A stretch of DNA of 10,771 bases. Origin: an uncultured Agitococcus sp. (lineage in GTDB: Bacteria; Pseudomonadota; Gammaproteobacteria; Pseudomonadales; Moraxellaceae). The position numbers and the translations under genes are program-made. The stretch spans positions 1-10,771 of the forward strand of contig NZ_CALETI010000291.1 in assembly GCF_937920075.1 (NCBI RefSeq). The letters run 5' to 3'. A model generated the notes under the pieces. It searched no databases and was not told the DNA's origin. It saw nothing but the letters and a program-made list of their open reading frames with translations. This document shows, piece by piece, positions 1-6,399 of this stretch (position 1 is its first letter; each line of letters begins with the position of its first letter).

Positions 1-1235
1 TATTGGCTGAGCCATCACTCAATCGTTTATTGCACGATATCGAAATGCCTGTTGCACCGATTTTGCAACAGATGGAAGCGCGTGGCACCTTATTAGACTT
101 TGCCCAACTGCAAAAACTCAGTCAGCAAATGGGTGAACGTTTAACTGAACTTGAAAAACAAGCGCACGACATTGCAGGCACAGTGTTTAACTTAGCCTCC
201 CCAAAACAATTAGGTGAAATTTTATTTGATAAATTAGGTTTAGAAGGAGGCAAAAAAACCGCGACAGGCCAATATGCAACTGGCGAAAATATCTTAGAGC
301 AGTTAGAACATCCTTTAGCTAAAGTCATTTTAGAACATCGCAGTTTAAGTAAATTAAAAGGCACTTATACGGATACTCTGCCGAAAATGGCTAATCCCGT
401 TAGCAAACGTATTCATACCTCGTATCATCAGGCAGTCACTGCCACAGGTCGTTTGTCATCGTCAGACCCTAATTTGCAAAACATTCCTATTCGTAGTGCT
501 GAGGGTCGCCAAATTCGCCAAGCCTTTATTGCCGCAGACGGCTATCAATTAGTGGCTGCCGACTACTCGCAAATTGAATTACGCCTAATGGCACATTTAA
601 GCCAAGATGAACGTTTATTACACGCGTTTAGCATGGGCGAAGACATTCACAAAGCCACTGCTGCCGAAGTATTTGGCATTCCTCTCAATGAAGTCAGCAA
701 CGAGCAACGCCGCAACGCCAAAGCCATTAACTTTGGTTTGTTATATGGCATGTCAGCCTTTGGTTTAGCTAAACAAATCAATGCCTCACGTAGCGAAGCC
801 CAAGCCTATATTGATTTATATTTTAATCGTTATACAGGCGTTAAACGTTATATGGACAATATTCGTCATCAAGCGGGTGACAAAGGTTTTGTCGAAACCT
901 TGTTTGGTCGCAAATTACCGATGCGTGATATTCATTCTAAAAACCCGAGCATTCGCCAAGCGGCAGAACGCGCTGCCATTAATGCACCGTTACAAGGCTC
1001 GGCAGCAGACATTATTAAATTAGCCATGATTGCCGTTGATGCTCAACTCAAACTGCAACAATTAGACGCTTATTTGTTATTACAAGTTCATGACGAATTG
1101 GTGCTAGAAGTCAAAAATGAGCATGTAGAACGCGTCAAAGCCATGTTGCCGATTGCCATGAGTGGTGTAGCCAATTTAGCTGTACCGTTATTGGTTGAAG
1201 TGGGTGTAGGCAAAAATTGGGACGAGGCGCATTAA
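1..1235 (+). CDS. polA: DNA polymerase I, C-terminal part (5' end outside window)
   Basis: This is the polymerase half of DNA polymerase I, the repair and Okazaki-fragment-processing enzyme. About 411 codons are present, equivalent to roughly the last 45% of a normal ~930-residue protein. The 5' nuclease and most of the 3'-5' exonuclease region lie upstream of the window. Counting from the TTG at position 3, visible signatures are TGRLSSSDPNLQNIPIR (template/primer contacts), motif A DYSQIELR with catalytic Asp187, the O-helix RRNAKAINFGLLYG, and motif C VHDELV with catalytic Asp364. The C-terminus NWDEAH closely matches the end of the E. coli enzyme. The frame is open to the window edge, so the TTG at position 3 is an internal codon, not the start. 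No frameshift is seen. It is a housekeeping gene and is probably functionally unrelated to the downstream cluster. Confidence 0.97.
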   Translation, partial: LAEPSLNRLLHDIEMPVAPILQQMEARGTLLDFAQLQKLSQQMGERLTELEKQAHDIAGTVFNLASPKQLGEILFDKLGLEGGKKTATGQYATGENILEQLEHPLAKVILEHRSLSKLKGTYTDTLPKMANPVSKRIHTSYHQAVTATGRLSSSDPNLQNIPIRSAEGRQIRQAFIAADGYQLVAADYSQIELRLMAHLSQDERLLHAFSMGEDIHKATAAEVFGIPLNEVSNEQRRNAKAINFGLLYGMSAFGLAKQINASRSEAQAYIDLYFNRYTGVKRYMDNIRHQAGDKGFVETLFGRKLPMRDIHSKNPSIRQAAERAAINAPLQGSAADIIKLAMIAVDAQLKLQQLDAYLLLQVHDELVLEVKNEHVERVKAMLPIAMSGVANLAVPLLVEVGVGKNWDEAH

Positions 1236-1250
1236 TTTTTATAAAATGCG
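1228..1250 (+). other. Small hairpin spanning the polA stop codon
   Basis: CGCATT (1228-1233) pairs with AATGCG (1245-1250) across an 11-base A/T loop, so the stem straddles the polA stop codon. The following sequence, aaggtctatttt, has only a short delayed T run. It may help form or protect the polA mRNA 3' end, but it is not a canonical intrinsic terminator. Chance occurrence is possible in such A+T-rich DNA. Confidence 0.25.
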
Positions 1251-1266
1251 AAGGTCTATTTTAAAT

Positions 1267-1304
1267 GAATGGCTTATTATTGAAATATGCCATTCTCATC
1301 TTTT
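1267..1304 (+). terminator. Possible weak intrinsic terminator after polA
   Basis: GAATGGC (1267-1273) and GCCATTC (1289-1295) form a perfect 7-bp stem. After one T-T mismatch it continues with four more A/T pairs (1275-1278 with 1284-1287), leaving a 5-base loop. A TTTT run follows at 1301-1304 after a 5-base gap. The position, 30 bases after the polA stop and before the next gene's probable promoter, suits a terminator. The delayed and short U tract makes it weak. Confidence 0.4.
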
Positions 1305-1362
1305 AACAACACATATTGTTGATAAGACACAAACTGTCGTTCACACCCTCATAATATCTTGT

Positions 1363-1391
1363 TTGCTACCGTGTTTATGCTATTTTACACT
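1363..1391 (+). promoter_or_regulatory. Candidate sigma70-type promoter for the SWIM-DUF5691 genes
   Basis: TTGCTA (1363-1368) and TACACT (1386-1391) are separated by 17 bases, and each matches four of six consensus positions. Transcription from here would start near 1398, leaving a leader of under 30 bases before the ribosome binding site at 1411. It is the best-spaced pair I found in the gap after polA, but matches of this quality occur by chance in A+T-rich DNA. Confidence 0.35.
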
Positions 1392-1410
1392 TAAAATTTT
1401 TACCATAAAC

Positions 1411-1415
1411 AAGGA
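1411..1415 (+). promoter_or_regulatory. Ribosome binding site deciding a GTG start
   Basis: AAGGA lies 9 bases before GTG at 1425 and 15 bases before the in-frame ATG at 1431. The spacing favours the GTG, giving a protein that begins MDMPQ. The alternative would remove only two residues. Confidence 0.6.
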
Positions 1416-1424
1416 ACTGTCACT

Positions 1425-2759
1425 GTGGATATGCCACAAATTACGCCCGAACAAGCTTTACAATATGCGCCTGATGATAGCTCGCTTAAAGCCGCAAAAA
1501 AACTAGCACCTGCTAATCAATGGCAACAACTTCATCTGCATCAAACCGATGACCAGTTAGCGATTTTATGGGGAGAAATTAGAGGCAGTGCCTTATATCA
1601 AAGTGCCATTTTATTGGCTGATAAATTTGTTTTTCATTGTAATTGTCCAAGCTTTAAACGCCCTTGTAAGCACAGTTTAGCCTTACTGATTTGTTATGCT
1701 CAAAGCCAAAATTTGTTTAAAACACAACAAGCTACCCCTGATTGGCTAAACAAACATATTGAAAAACATCAAACTAGCCAAGCCAAAAAACAAGAGAAAG
1801 CAGCTGCTCCGGCTAAAGTCGTTGATGAGGCAGCCCAAGCTAAACGTGCTGCCGCTCGTGAACAAAAAGTCAATGCGGCTACGGCTGAATTGCAACAATG
1901 GTTGGTTGATTTATTACGAACGGGTTTAGCACAAGCAAAAACCCTGAGTTATAGCCATTTTGAGCGCATCAAAAGCCGTTTAGTGGATGGCCAAGCCAGT
2001 GGTTTAGTGAGCATGGTTGAAGATTTACAATCTGCTCTTGCCCATCAAGATTGGCAACAACGTGCGGCGGTGCAAGTGGGTAAAATTCAATTAATTTTGG
2101 CAGCTTATCAACGCATTGAGCAATTACCCACTCCGTTACAAGCAGATGTTCGTAGCATCATTGGTTGGACTACCGCTCAAGAGCAAGTATTAGCCAATAG
2201 CGAAGTGGCTCAAGACTGGCTAATTGTGGGTAATCGTGAGTTGGAAGGTGTGAATGGTTTGCGTTATCGCCGACAATGGTTGTGGCATAAGCAACAAAAT
2301 AAGGCCGCATTAGTGCTTCAGTTTGCGGCTGGTTTTCAACCGCTAGCCCCTGCATGGCCAAACAAACATCTGTTTAGTGCCGAAGTAGCTTGGTATCCCA
2401 GTGCATGGCCACAACGGATTGTCATTAAAAGCCAAACGCCACTGCAATTGGCCAGCACAACAACCATAGGTTTTAGCCATATTGAGCAAGCCTTAGAACA
2501 TCAAGCACAAGCCCTCGCCCACAATCCATTTTTAGCGATTTTTCCAATGTTATTACAACAAGTTGTGCCGCATTATGATAATGGTCAACTATGGTTAATT
2601 GATCAACAACAACACGCTCTACCCTTCCAAGTTTTAAACAAAACATGGCCATTATTAGCGTTGTCAGCAGGACATCCGATTTGTGTGTTTGGCGAATGGG
2701 ATGGTTATGTGTTAACAGGACTCAGTGCATGGACTGAAAACGAGGTGATTTCTTTATGA
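1425..2759 (+). CDS. SWIM zinc-finger family protein
   Basis: This 444-residue cytosolic protein has an N-terminal SWIM zinc finger with the CxC...CxH pattern: Cys72, Cys74, Cys81 and His83. SWIM domains bind zinc and are thought to recognise DNA or proteins. The finger is followed by a charged, Ala/Lys/Gln-rich stretch (about residues 115-150) likely to be helical or coiled coil. The rest is an all-residue-type region of roughly 290 residues that I recall as characteristic of the SWIM proteins found beside DUF5691 genes. There is no signal peptide or membrane segment. The GTG start is chosen from the spacing to AAGGA. The last codons overlap the next gene by ATGA, so the two are probably translationally coupled. 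It is the first gene of the conserved cluster. The exact function is unknown, and a recognition role within the ATPase/VWA system is inference. Confidence 0.88.
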   Translation: MDMPQITPEQALQYAPDDSSLKAAKKLAPANQWQQLHLHQTDDQLAILWGEIRGSALYQSAILLADKFVFHCNCPSFKRPCKHSLALLICYAQSQNLFKTQQATPDWLNKHIEKHQTSQAKKQEKAAAPAKVVDEAAQAKRAAAREQKVNAATAELQQWLVDLLRTGLAQAKTLSYSHFERIKSRLVDGQASGLVSMVEDLQSALAHQDWQQRAAVQVGKIQLILAAYQRIEQLPTPLQADVRSIIGWTTAQEQVLANSEVAQDWLIVGNRELEGVNGLRYRRQWLWHKQQNKAALVLQFAAGFQPLAPAWPNKHLFSAEVAWYPSAWPQRIVIKSQTPLQLASTTTIGFSHIEQALEHQAQALAHNPFLAIFPMLLQQVVPHYDNGQLWLIDQQQHALPFQVLNKTWPLLALSAGHPICVFGEWDGYVLTGLSAWTENEVISL

Positions 2760-4216
2760 GCGCATGGCAACAACTGCAAGTCGCGGCCTTATTAGGCACA
2801 CAAAAAAACAGCCCAAGCCCTCAATGGCCAACAGAACTTGCGCCATTGATGAGTCAATTCAGCGAAAATAGCTTACTTAATCAATTAGCTGCGCTGAGTG
2901 CTTATCAACGTTGTGCTTTTAGTGCCATTACTATGGCCAATCCCACTCCATCATCTCCCGAAAGCTTAGCAGCAAGCACTAGACAACAACAAAAATGGCT
3001 TAGTTATTTATTAAGCTATGATGGGCTAGATTATTTATTAGATTGGTTAAACCTCGCCAGCAAAAAACAAGTCGCTTTTCCTGCCGCTCAATTACCCGAA
3101 CTATTAGACATTGGTTATAAACACAAAAAACTGCGTTTAGCGATTTGCCAAGTTTCTGGTCAACGTGGTGCTTGGTTGGCTGAACGTAATACCGATTGGC
3201 AATGGTTACAAGGGGGGCAAATCTCGCTTGAGAATGAGCAATTAAGTGACTATTGGCATACCGCCTCTGCGGCCAGTCGAGAGTTATTATTTGAGCGTTT
3301 ACGTTTGGCTAACCCTGCGCAAGCACGTGATTTTTTACAACAAGTCTGGCGTGAAGAAGCGGCTACCACGCGCAAATTATTACTAGAAAAATTTTCGGCT
3401 AATTTAAGCGTTGAAGATCACGATTTTTTAGAAAGTTGTTTGGATGATCGTAGTCGGGTTGTTAACGAACAAACCGTTGAATTATTAGCGCGTTTACAAG
3501 GCTCTTTATTACAACAGCGTTTACAACACACACTTAGCCAACATCTGACACTCAAAAAGGGCTTAATTCATAAAAGCTTGCAGATTGAAGCTATTGAACA
3601 AGTGACTGATGTGTTGGAGCGTGATGGGCTAAATCCAAAAGCAGCCGATATTAAAAATGGCTTGGGTGAAAAAGCCCAATGGTTGCGAGATGTGATTGCT
3701 GGGGTGTCTTTAGATTGGCTATCTCACCATTATGAGTTACAAGCAGAAGCATTCATTCATGCGGCATTAAAAACTGACTGGGCAGAAGCCTTATTAACAG
3801 GGCTAAGCACAGCTGCGATTCGCCAAAAACACAACGTTTGGCTCAAAGCCTTACTCGATGTTGATAGCAAAAAATTGGCTTTGCCACGTTTTCGTTTATT
3901 TGATGCTCTATCAATCGCTGATAAAGAGTCTTGGTTATTGGCACATGCTGCACAAAGCAAAAAAGAACTCGAAAGAGGCTCGGTATTTATTCAATTTTTT
4001 TATCAAAGCCAACCGTGGTTATGGACTCATTATTTTACTATTGCAGTCATGGATGTTTATCAACAACAACTAAAACTACAACAATCGAATAATCAATTAG
4101 GCCATTATTTAGCACGTTATGGCGATGCGCAATTAGCACAAAAAGCCAATCAATATCCTACTCAAATTATTAATACATGGTTGATGCGGATGGAGATTGA
4201 GCAGGCGTTTTCTTAG
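2756..4216 (+). CDS. DUF5691-family protein of unknown function
   Basis: This 486-residue protein is recognised as DUF5691 mainly from its N-terminal sequence (MSAWQQLQVAALLGTQKNS) and its position directly after a SWIM gene. It is Leu/Gln/Ala-rich and appears almost wholly helical, with stretches such as SRELLFERLRLANPAQARDF and VEDHDFLESCLDDRSRVVNE that look like HEAT/ARM-type helical pairs. A scaffold or protein-binding role is therefore plausible. I see no catalytic motif, signal peptide or membrane helix. The start overlaps the SWIM stop (ATGA), and a good GAGGTG ribosome binding site lies at 2742-2747 inside the SWIM gene. After its stop comes a 99-base gap, the only sizeable break in the cluster, so it may end the first transcription unit. 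No enzymatic role should be assigned. Confidence 0.85.
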   Translation: MSAWQQLQVAALLGTQKNSPSPQWPTELAPLMSQFSENSLLNQLAALSAYQRCAFSAITMANPTPSSPESLAASTRQQQKWLSYLLSYDGLDYLLDWLNLASKKQVAFPAAQLPELLDIGYKHKKLRLAICQVSGQRGAWLAERNTDWQWLQGGQISLENEQLSDYWHTASAASRELLFERLRLANPAQARDFLQQVWREEAATTRKLLLEKFSANLSVEDHDFLESCLDDRSRVVNEQTVELLARLQGSLLQQRLQHTLSQHLTLKKGLIHKSLQIEAIEQVTDVLERDGLNPKAADIKNGLGEKAQWLRDVIAGVSLDWLSHHYELQAEAFIHAALKTDWAEALLTGLSTAAIRQKHNVWLKALLDVDSKKLALPRFRLFDALSIADKESWLLAHAAQSKKELERGSVFIQFFYQSQPWLWTHYFTIAVMDVYQQQLKLQQSNNQLGHYLARYGDAQLAQKANQYPTQIINTWLMRMEIEQAFS

Positions 4217-4220
4217 CAGC

Positions 4221-4248
4221 TTGACGACATTTATTGTCGTTATATCAC
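4221..4248 (+). promoter_or_regulatory. Candidate promoter with an overlapping dyad, upstream of the ATPase gene
   Basis: TTGACG (4221-4226, five of six -35 consensus bases) is followed 16 bases later by TATCAC (4243-4248, four of six -10 bases). An 8-pair dyad overlaps it: 4222-4229 pairs with 4235-4242 (one G-T pair) around a 5-base loop, with core ACGACA/TGTCGT. No U tract follows, so it is not a good intrinsic terminator. It could be an operator over the promoter or an RNA hairpin between the two halves of the cluster. Transcription from here would give a leader of about 60 bases before 4316. Confidence 0.38.
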
Positions 4249-4315
4249 TCAGGCTACTAGCCAAAACCAACACAACAATACATCATTCAACAATCAAATC
4301 TAAGGAAAAGCCAAC

Positions 4316-5395
4316 ATGACTAACGTACTCCGCCAACGTGCCGAACACCAATTTTTACACGAACTCGATGCCCTTGCTGCTCAAGACCATAAAACTAAAC
4401 CGCCGCAATGGAAACTATCTCCTCAAGCTGTCGTCACTTATTTATTGGGTGGCAAACTAGATAATGGCGTTGAAATTACCCCCAAATACATTGGTAATCG
4501 TCGTTTAATGGAAATTGCCGTTGCTACCTTAGCCACTGACCGTGCTTTATTGTTATTAGGTGTACCCGGTACAGCAAAATCTTGGGTGTCTGAGCATTTG
4601 GCTGCCGCGATTAGTGGTGACAGTAGTTTGTTGGTACAAGGCACCGCAGGCACTAGCGAAGAGTCGTTGCGTTATGGTTGGAACTACGCCATGTTATTGG
4701 CCAAAGGGCCTAGTGCGGAAGCTTTAGTGCCTAGCCCGATGCTTAACGCGATGAAGGACGGAAAAATTGCCCGTGTTGAAGAGTTAACGCGTATTCCTGC
4801 TGATGTCCAAGATACCTTAATTACCCTGTTATCCGAAAAAACCTTACCTGTTCCCGAATTGGGCAGCGACTTTCAAGCGATTAAAGGCTTTAACGTGATT
4901 GCGACTGCCAACAATCGTGACAAAGGCGTTAACGAATTATCCTCTGCGCTTAAACGCCGTTTTAATACCGTGATTTTGCCTGTGCCAGATAATTTAGAAG
5001 AAGAAATTAGCATTGTACAAAATCGTGTTGCTTCGTTGGGCAAAGTGTTAGAGCTTCCAGACAGTCCACCTGCCATTGAGCAAATTCGTCGTGTGGTGAC
5101 GGTGTTTAGAGAGTTACGTTCTGGCGTAACCGAAGACAAAAAAGCGCAACTTAAAATGCCCAGTGGCACACTCAGTACCGCTGAAGCAATCTCGGTGATG
5201 AGTAATGGCTGGGCATTAGCTTCGCATTTTGGTGATGGCTTAATGACCGCTCATGACGTGGCAGCTGGGTTAATGGGGGCGGTGTTAAAAGACCCTGTGC
5301 AAGACCGTGTACCTTGGCAAGAATATTTAGAAACAGTCATGAAAGAGCGTGATGGCTGGAAGGATTTATACAGAGCGTGTAAGGCATTGGATTAG
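4316..5395 (+). CDS. MoxR-type AAA+ ATPase
   Basis: This 359-residue cytosolic ATPase of the MoxR/dynein-related AAA+ branch probably remodels a protein partner, with the VWA protein at 9133 the obvious candidate. Walker A is GVPGTAKS (residues 82-89), and the Walker B region is IARVEELTR (from 151), with Glu155-Glu156 in place of the usual Asp-Glu. Sensor 1 is in ATANN (Asn199), and the arginine-finger pair Arg214-Arg215 lies in ALKRRF. The sensor-2/lid region reads GTLSTAEAIS, lacking the arginine of classic MoxR proteins. I recall these deviations as typical of the subfamily found beside DUF5682 and VWA genes. AAGGA at 4302-4306, 9 bases before the ATG, supports the start. A conserved basic segment before Walker A (YIGNRRLMEIAVATLATDRA) also fits the subfamily. 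It is probably the first gene of the second transcription unit and is followed after 17 bases by the Fic gene. Confidence 0.92.
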   Translation: MTNVLRQRAEHQFLHELDALAAQDHKTKPPQWKLSPQAVVTYLLGGKLDNGVEITPKYIGNRRLMEIAVATLATDRALLLLGVPGTAKSWVSEHLAAAISGDSSLLVQGTAGTSEESLRYGWNYAMLLAKGPSAEALVPSPMLNAMKDGKIARVEELTRIPADVQDTLITLLSEKTLPVPELGSDFQAIKGFNVIATANNRDKGVNELSSALKRRFNTVILPVPDNLEEEISIVQNRVASLGKVLELPDSPPAIEQIRRVVTVFRELRSGVTEDKKAQLKMPSGTLSTAEAISVMSNGWALASHFGDGLMTAHDVAAGLMGAVLKDPVQDRVPWQEYLETVMKERDGWKDLYRACKALD

Positions 5396-5412
5396 TTTTT
5401 AGGAAGAATCGT

Positions 5413-6399
5413 ATGAGTGATATTGCCATCTATACCAACAGCTCTGGCCATGTTGAAGTCACCATTGAGCAAGACAGTGTTTGGCTTAACCTCAATCAAT
5501 TAAGCCTGTTATTTCAACGAGATAAATCTGTTATTTCCAGACATATTCGTAATATATTTATTGAGCATGAATTAGAGCGGGTTTCAGTTGTTGCAAATTT
5601 TGCAACAACTGCTAATGATGGCAAAAATTATCAAGTTGAACATTTTAATCTTGATGTGATTATTTCTATTGGCTATCGTGTCAAATCACAAGAAGGTGTA
5701 CGTTTTCGCCAGTGGGCAACACGTTTATTAAAACAACACTTAACGCAAGGCTACACACTCAATCAGCAACGATTACAAGAAAACAGTCATGCCTTAGAAG
5801 CAGCACTACGCTTGGTAAAGCGCACCGCCGAAAGCCAAGCCTTAACCCTTGAGACTGGTCGAGGACTTGTTGATATTATTACCCGTTACACCCACACTTT
5901 TTTATGGCTACAACGTTACGATGAAGGATTATTGAGCGAACCTACAGGCATAATCGGTGGTCAACTTGCGCCCTTAGATGTCGCTCGTCATGCCATTTCT
6001 GTATTAAAAAGCAACTTAATTGCTAAAGACGAAGCTAGTCCCTTGTTTGGCATTGAACGTGATGAGGGGTTAGCGGCTATTTGGGGCAATCTAGAACAAA
6101 GCATTTTTGGCGAAGCGGCCTATCCTAGCATTGAAGCGAAAGCGGCTCATTTATTGTATTTTATCATCAAAAATCATCCGCTTACCGATGGCAACAAACG
6201 CACGGCTGCTTTTTTATTTGTCGATTTTTTACATCGTAATCAACGTCTATTTGATGAAAATGGCTCACCGATTATTAACGATATTGGCTTGGCGGCTTTA
6301 GCGTTATTAGTAGCCGAATCGCGGCCTGATGATAAAGATATTTTGATTAAACTTATCATGACTATGCTATCGACTGCTACTTTGAGAACAACACCATGA
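5413..6399 (+). CDS. RhuM-Fic/Doc fusion protein (putative AMP-transferase)
   Basis: This 328-residue protein joins an N-terminal RhuM-type domain (about residues 1-120) to a C-terminal Fic/Doc domain (about 180-320). The RhuM hallmarks include a winged-helix-like start (LNLNQLSLLFQRDKSVISRHI) and NLDVIISIGYRVKS...FRQWAT. The Fic catalytic loop is HPLTDGNKR (residues 255-263), with His255 as general base, Asp259 for metal and Arg263 for phosphate. Leu257 replaces the usual Phe. Fic domains usually transfer AMP or another nucleotide moiety from a nucleotide donor to a target hydroxyl, and the target here is unknown. No (S/T)xxxE(G/N) inhibitory motif was found, and no small antitoxin gene lies next to it. 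The fusion is common and usually annotated as virulence RhuM/Fic/DOC family. The start is supported by AGGAAG at 5401-5406. Its stop overlaps the DUF5682 start by ATGA. It is not part of the usual core cluster, so it is likely an accessory insertion. A 27-bp perfect palindrome lies inside the RhuM part. Confidence 0.92.
   Translation: MSDIAIYTNSSGHVEVTIEQDSVWLNLNQLSLLFQRDKSVISRHIRNIFIEHELERVSVVANFATTANDGKNYQVEHFNLDVIISIGYRVKSQEGVRFRQWATRLLKQHLTQGYTLNQQRLQENSHALEAALRLVKRTAESQALTLETGRGLVDIITRYTHTFLWLQRYDEGLLSEPTGIIGGQLAPLDVARHAISVLKSNLIAKDEASPLFGIERDEGLAAIWGNLEQSIFGEAAYPSIEAKAAHLLYFIIKNHPLTDGNKRTAAFLFVDFLHRNQRLFDENGSPIINDIGLAALALLVAESRPDDKDILIKLIMTMLSTATLRTTP
5585..5611. repeat. 27-bp perfect palindrome inside the RhuM-Fic gene
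   Basis: CAGTTGTTGCAAA (5585-5597) and TTTGCAACAACTG (5599-5611) are exact reverse complements around a single T. The element encodes part of the RhuM segment reading VSVVANFATTA, which resembles normal family sequence, so protein constraint explains some of the bases. It could be a protein-binding operator or an mRNA hairpin (10-bp stem, 7-base loop) about 170 bases after the start codon. No second copy was noticed in the window. Confidence 0.8.

Noticed and set aside
3..5. TTG at position 3 as the start of polA
   Set aside because: The protein there aligns with the middle of DNA polymerase I and the frame is open to the edge, so it is an internal codon.
1246..1506. Plus-strand frame of 86 codons between polA and the SWIM gene
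   Set aside because: It overlaps the SWIM gene start, has no plausible ribosome binding site, and its composition follows the A+T-rich gap. It covers the hairpin and the probable promoter.
4873..5169. Minus-strand frame of 98 codons inside the ATPase gene
   Set aside because: It is fully contained in a strong AAA+ coding region and looks like a shadow frame.
5413..6399. Built-in Fic inhibitory motif (S/T)xxxE(G/N)
   Set aside because: Each Glu-Gly or Glu-Asn pair in the Fic part (QRYDEG, IERDEG, RLFDENG) lacks Ser or Thr four residues earlier.
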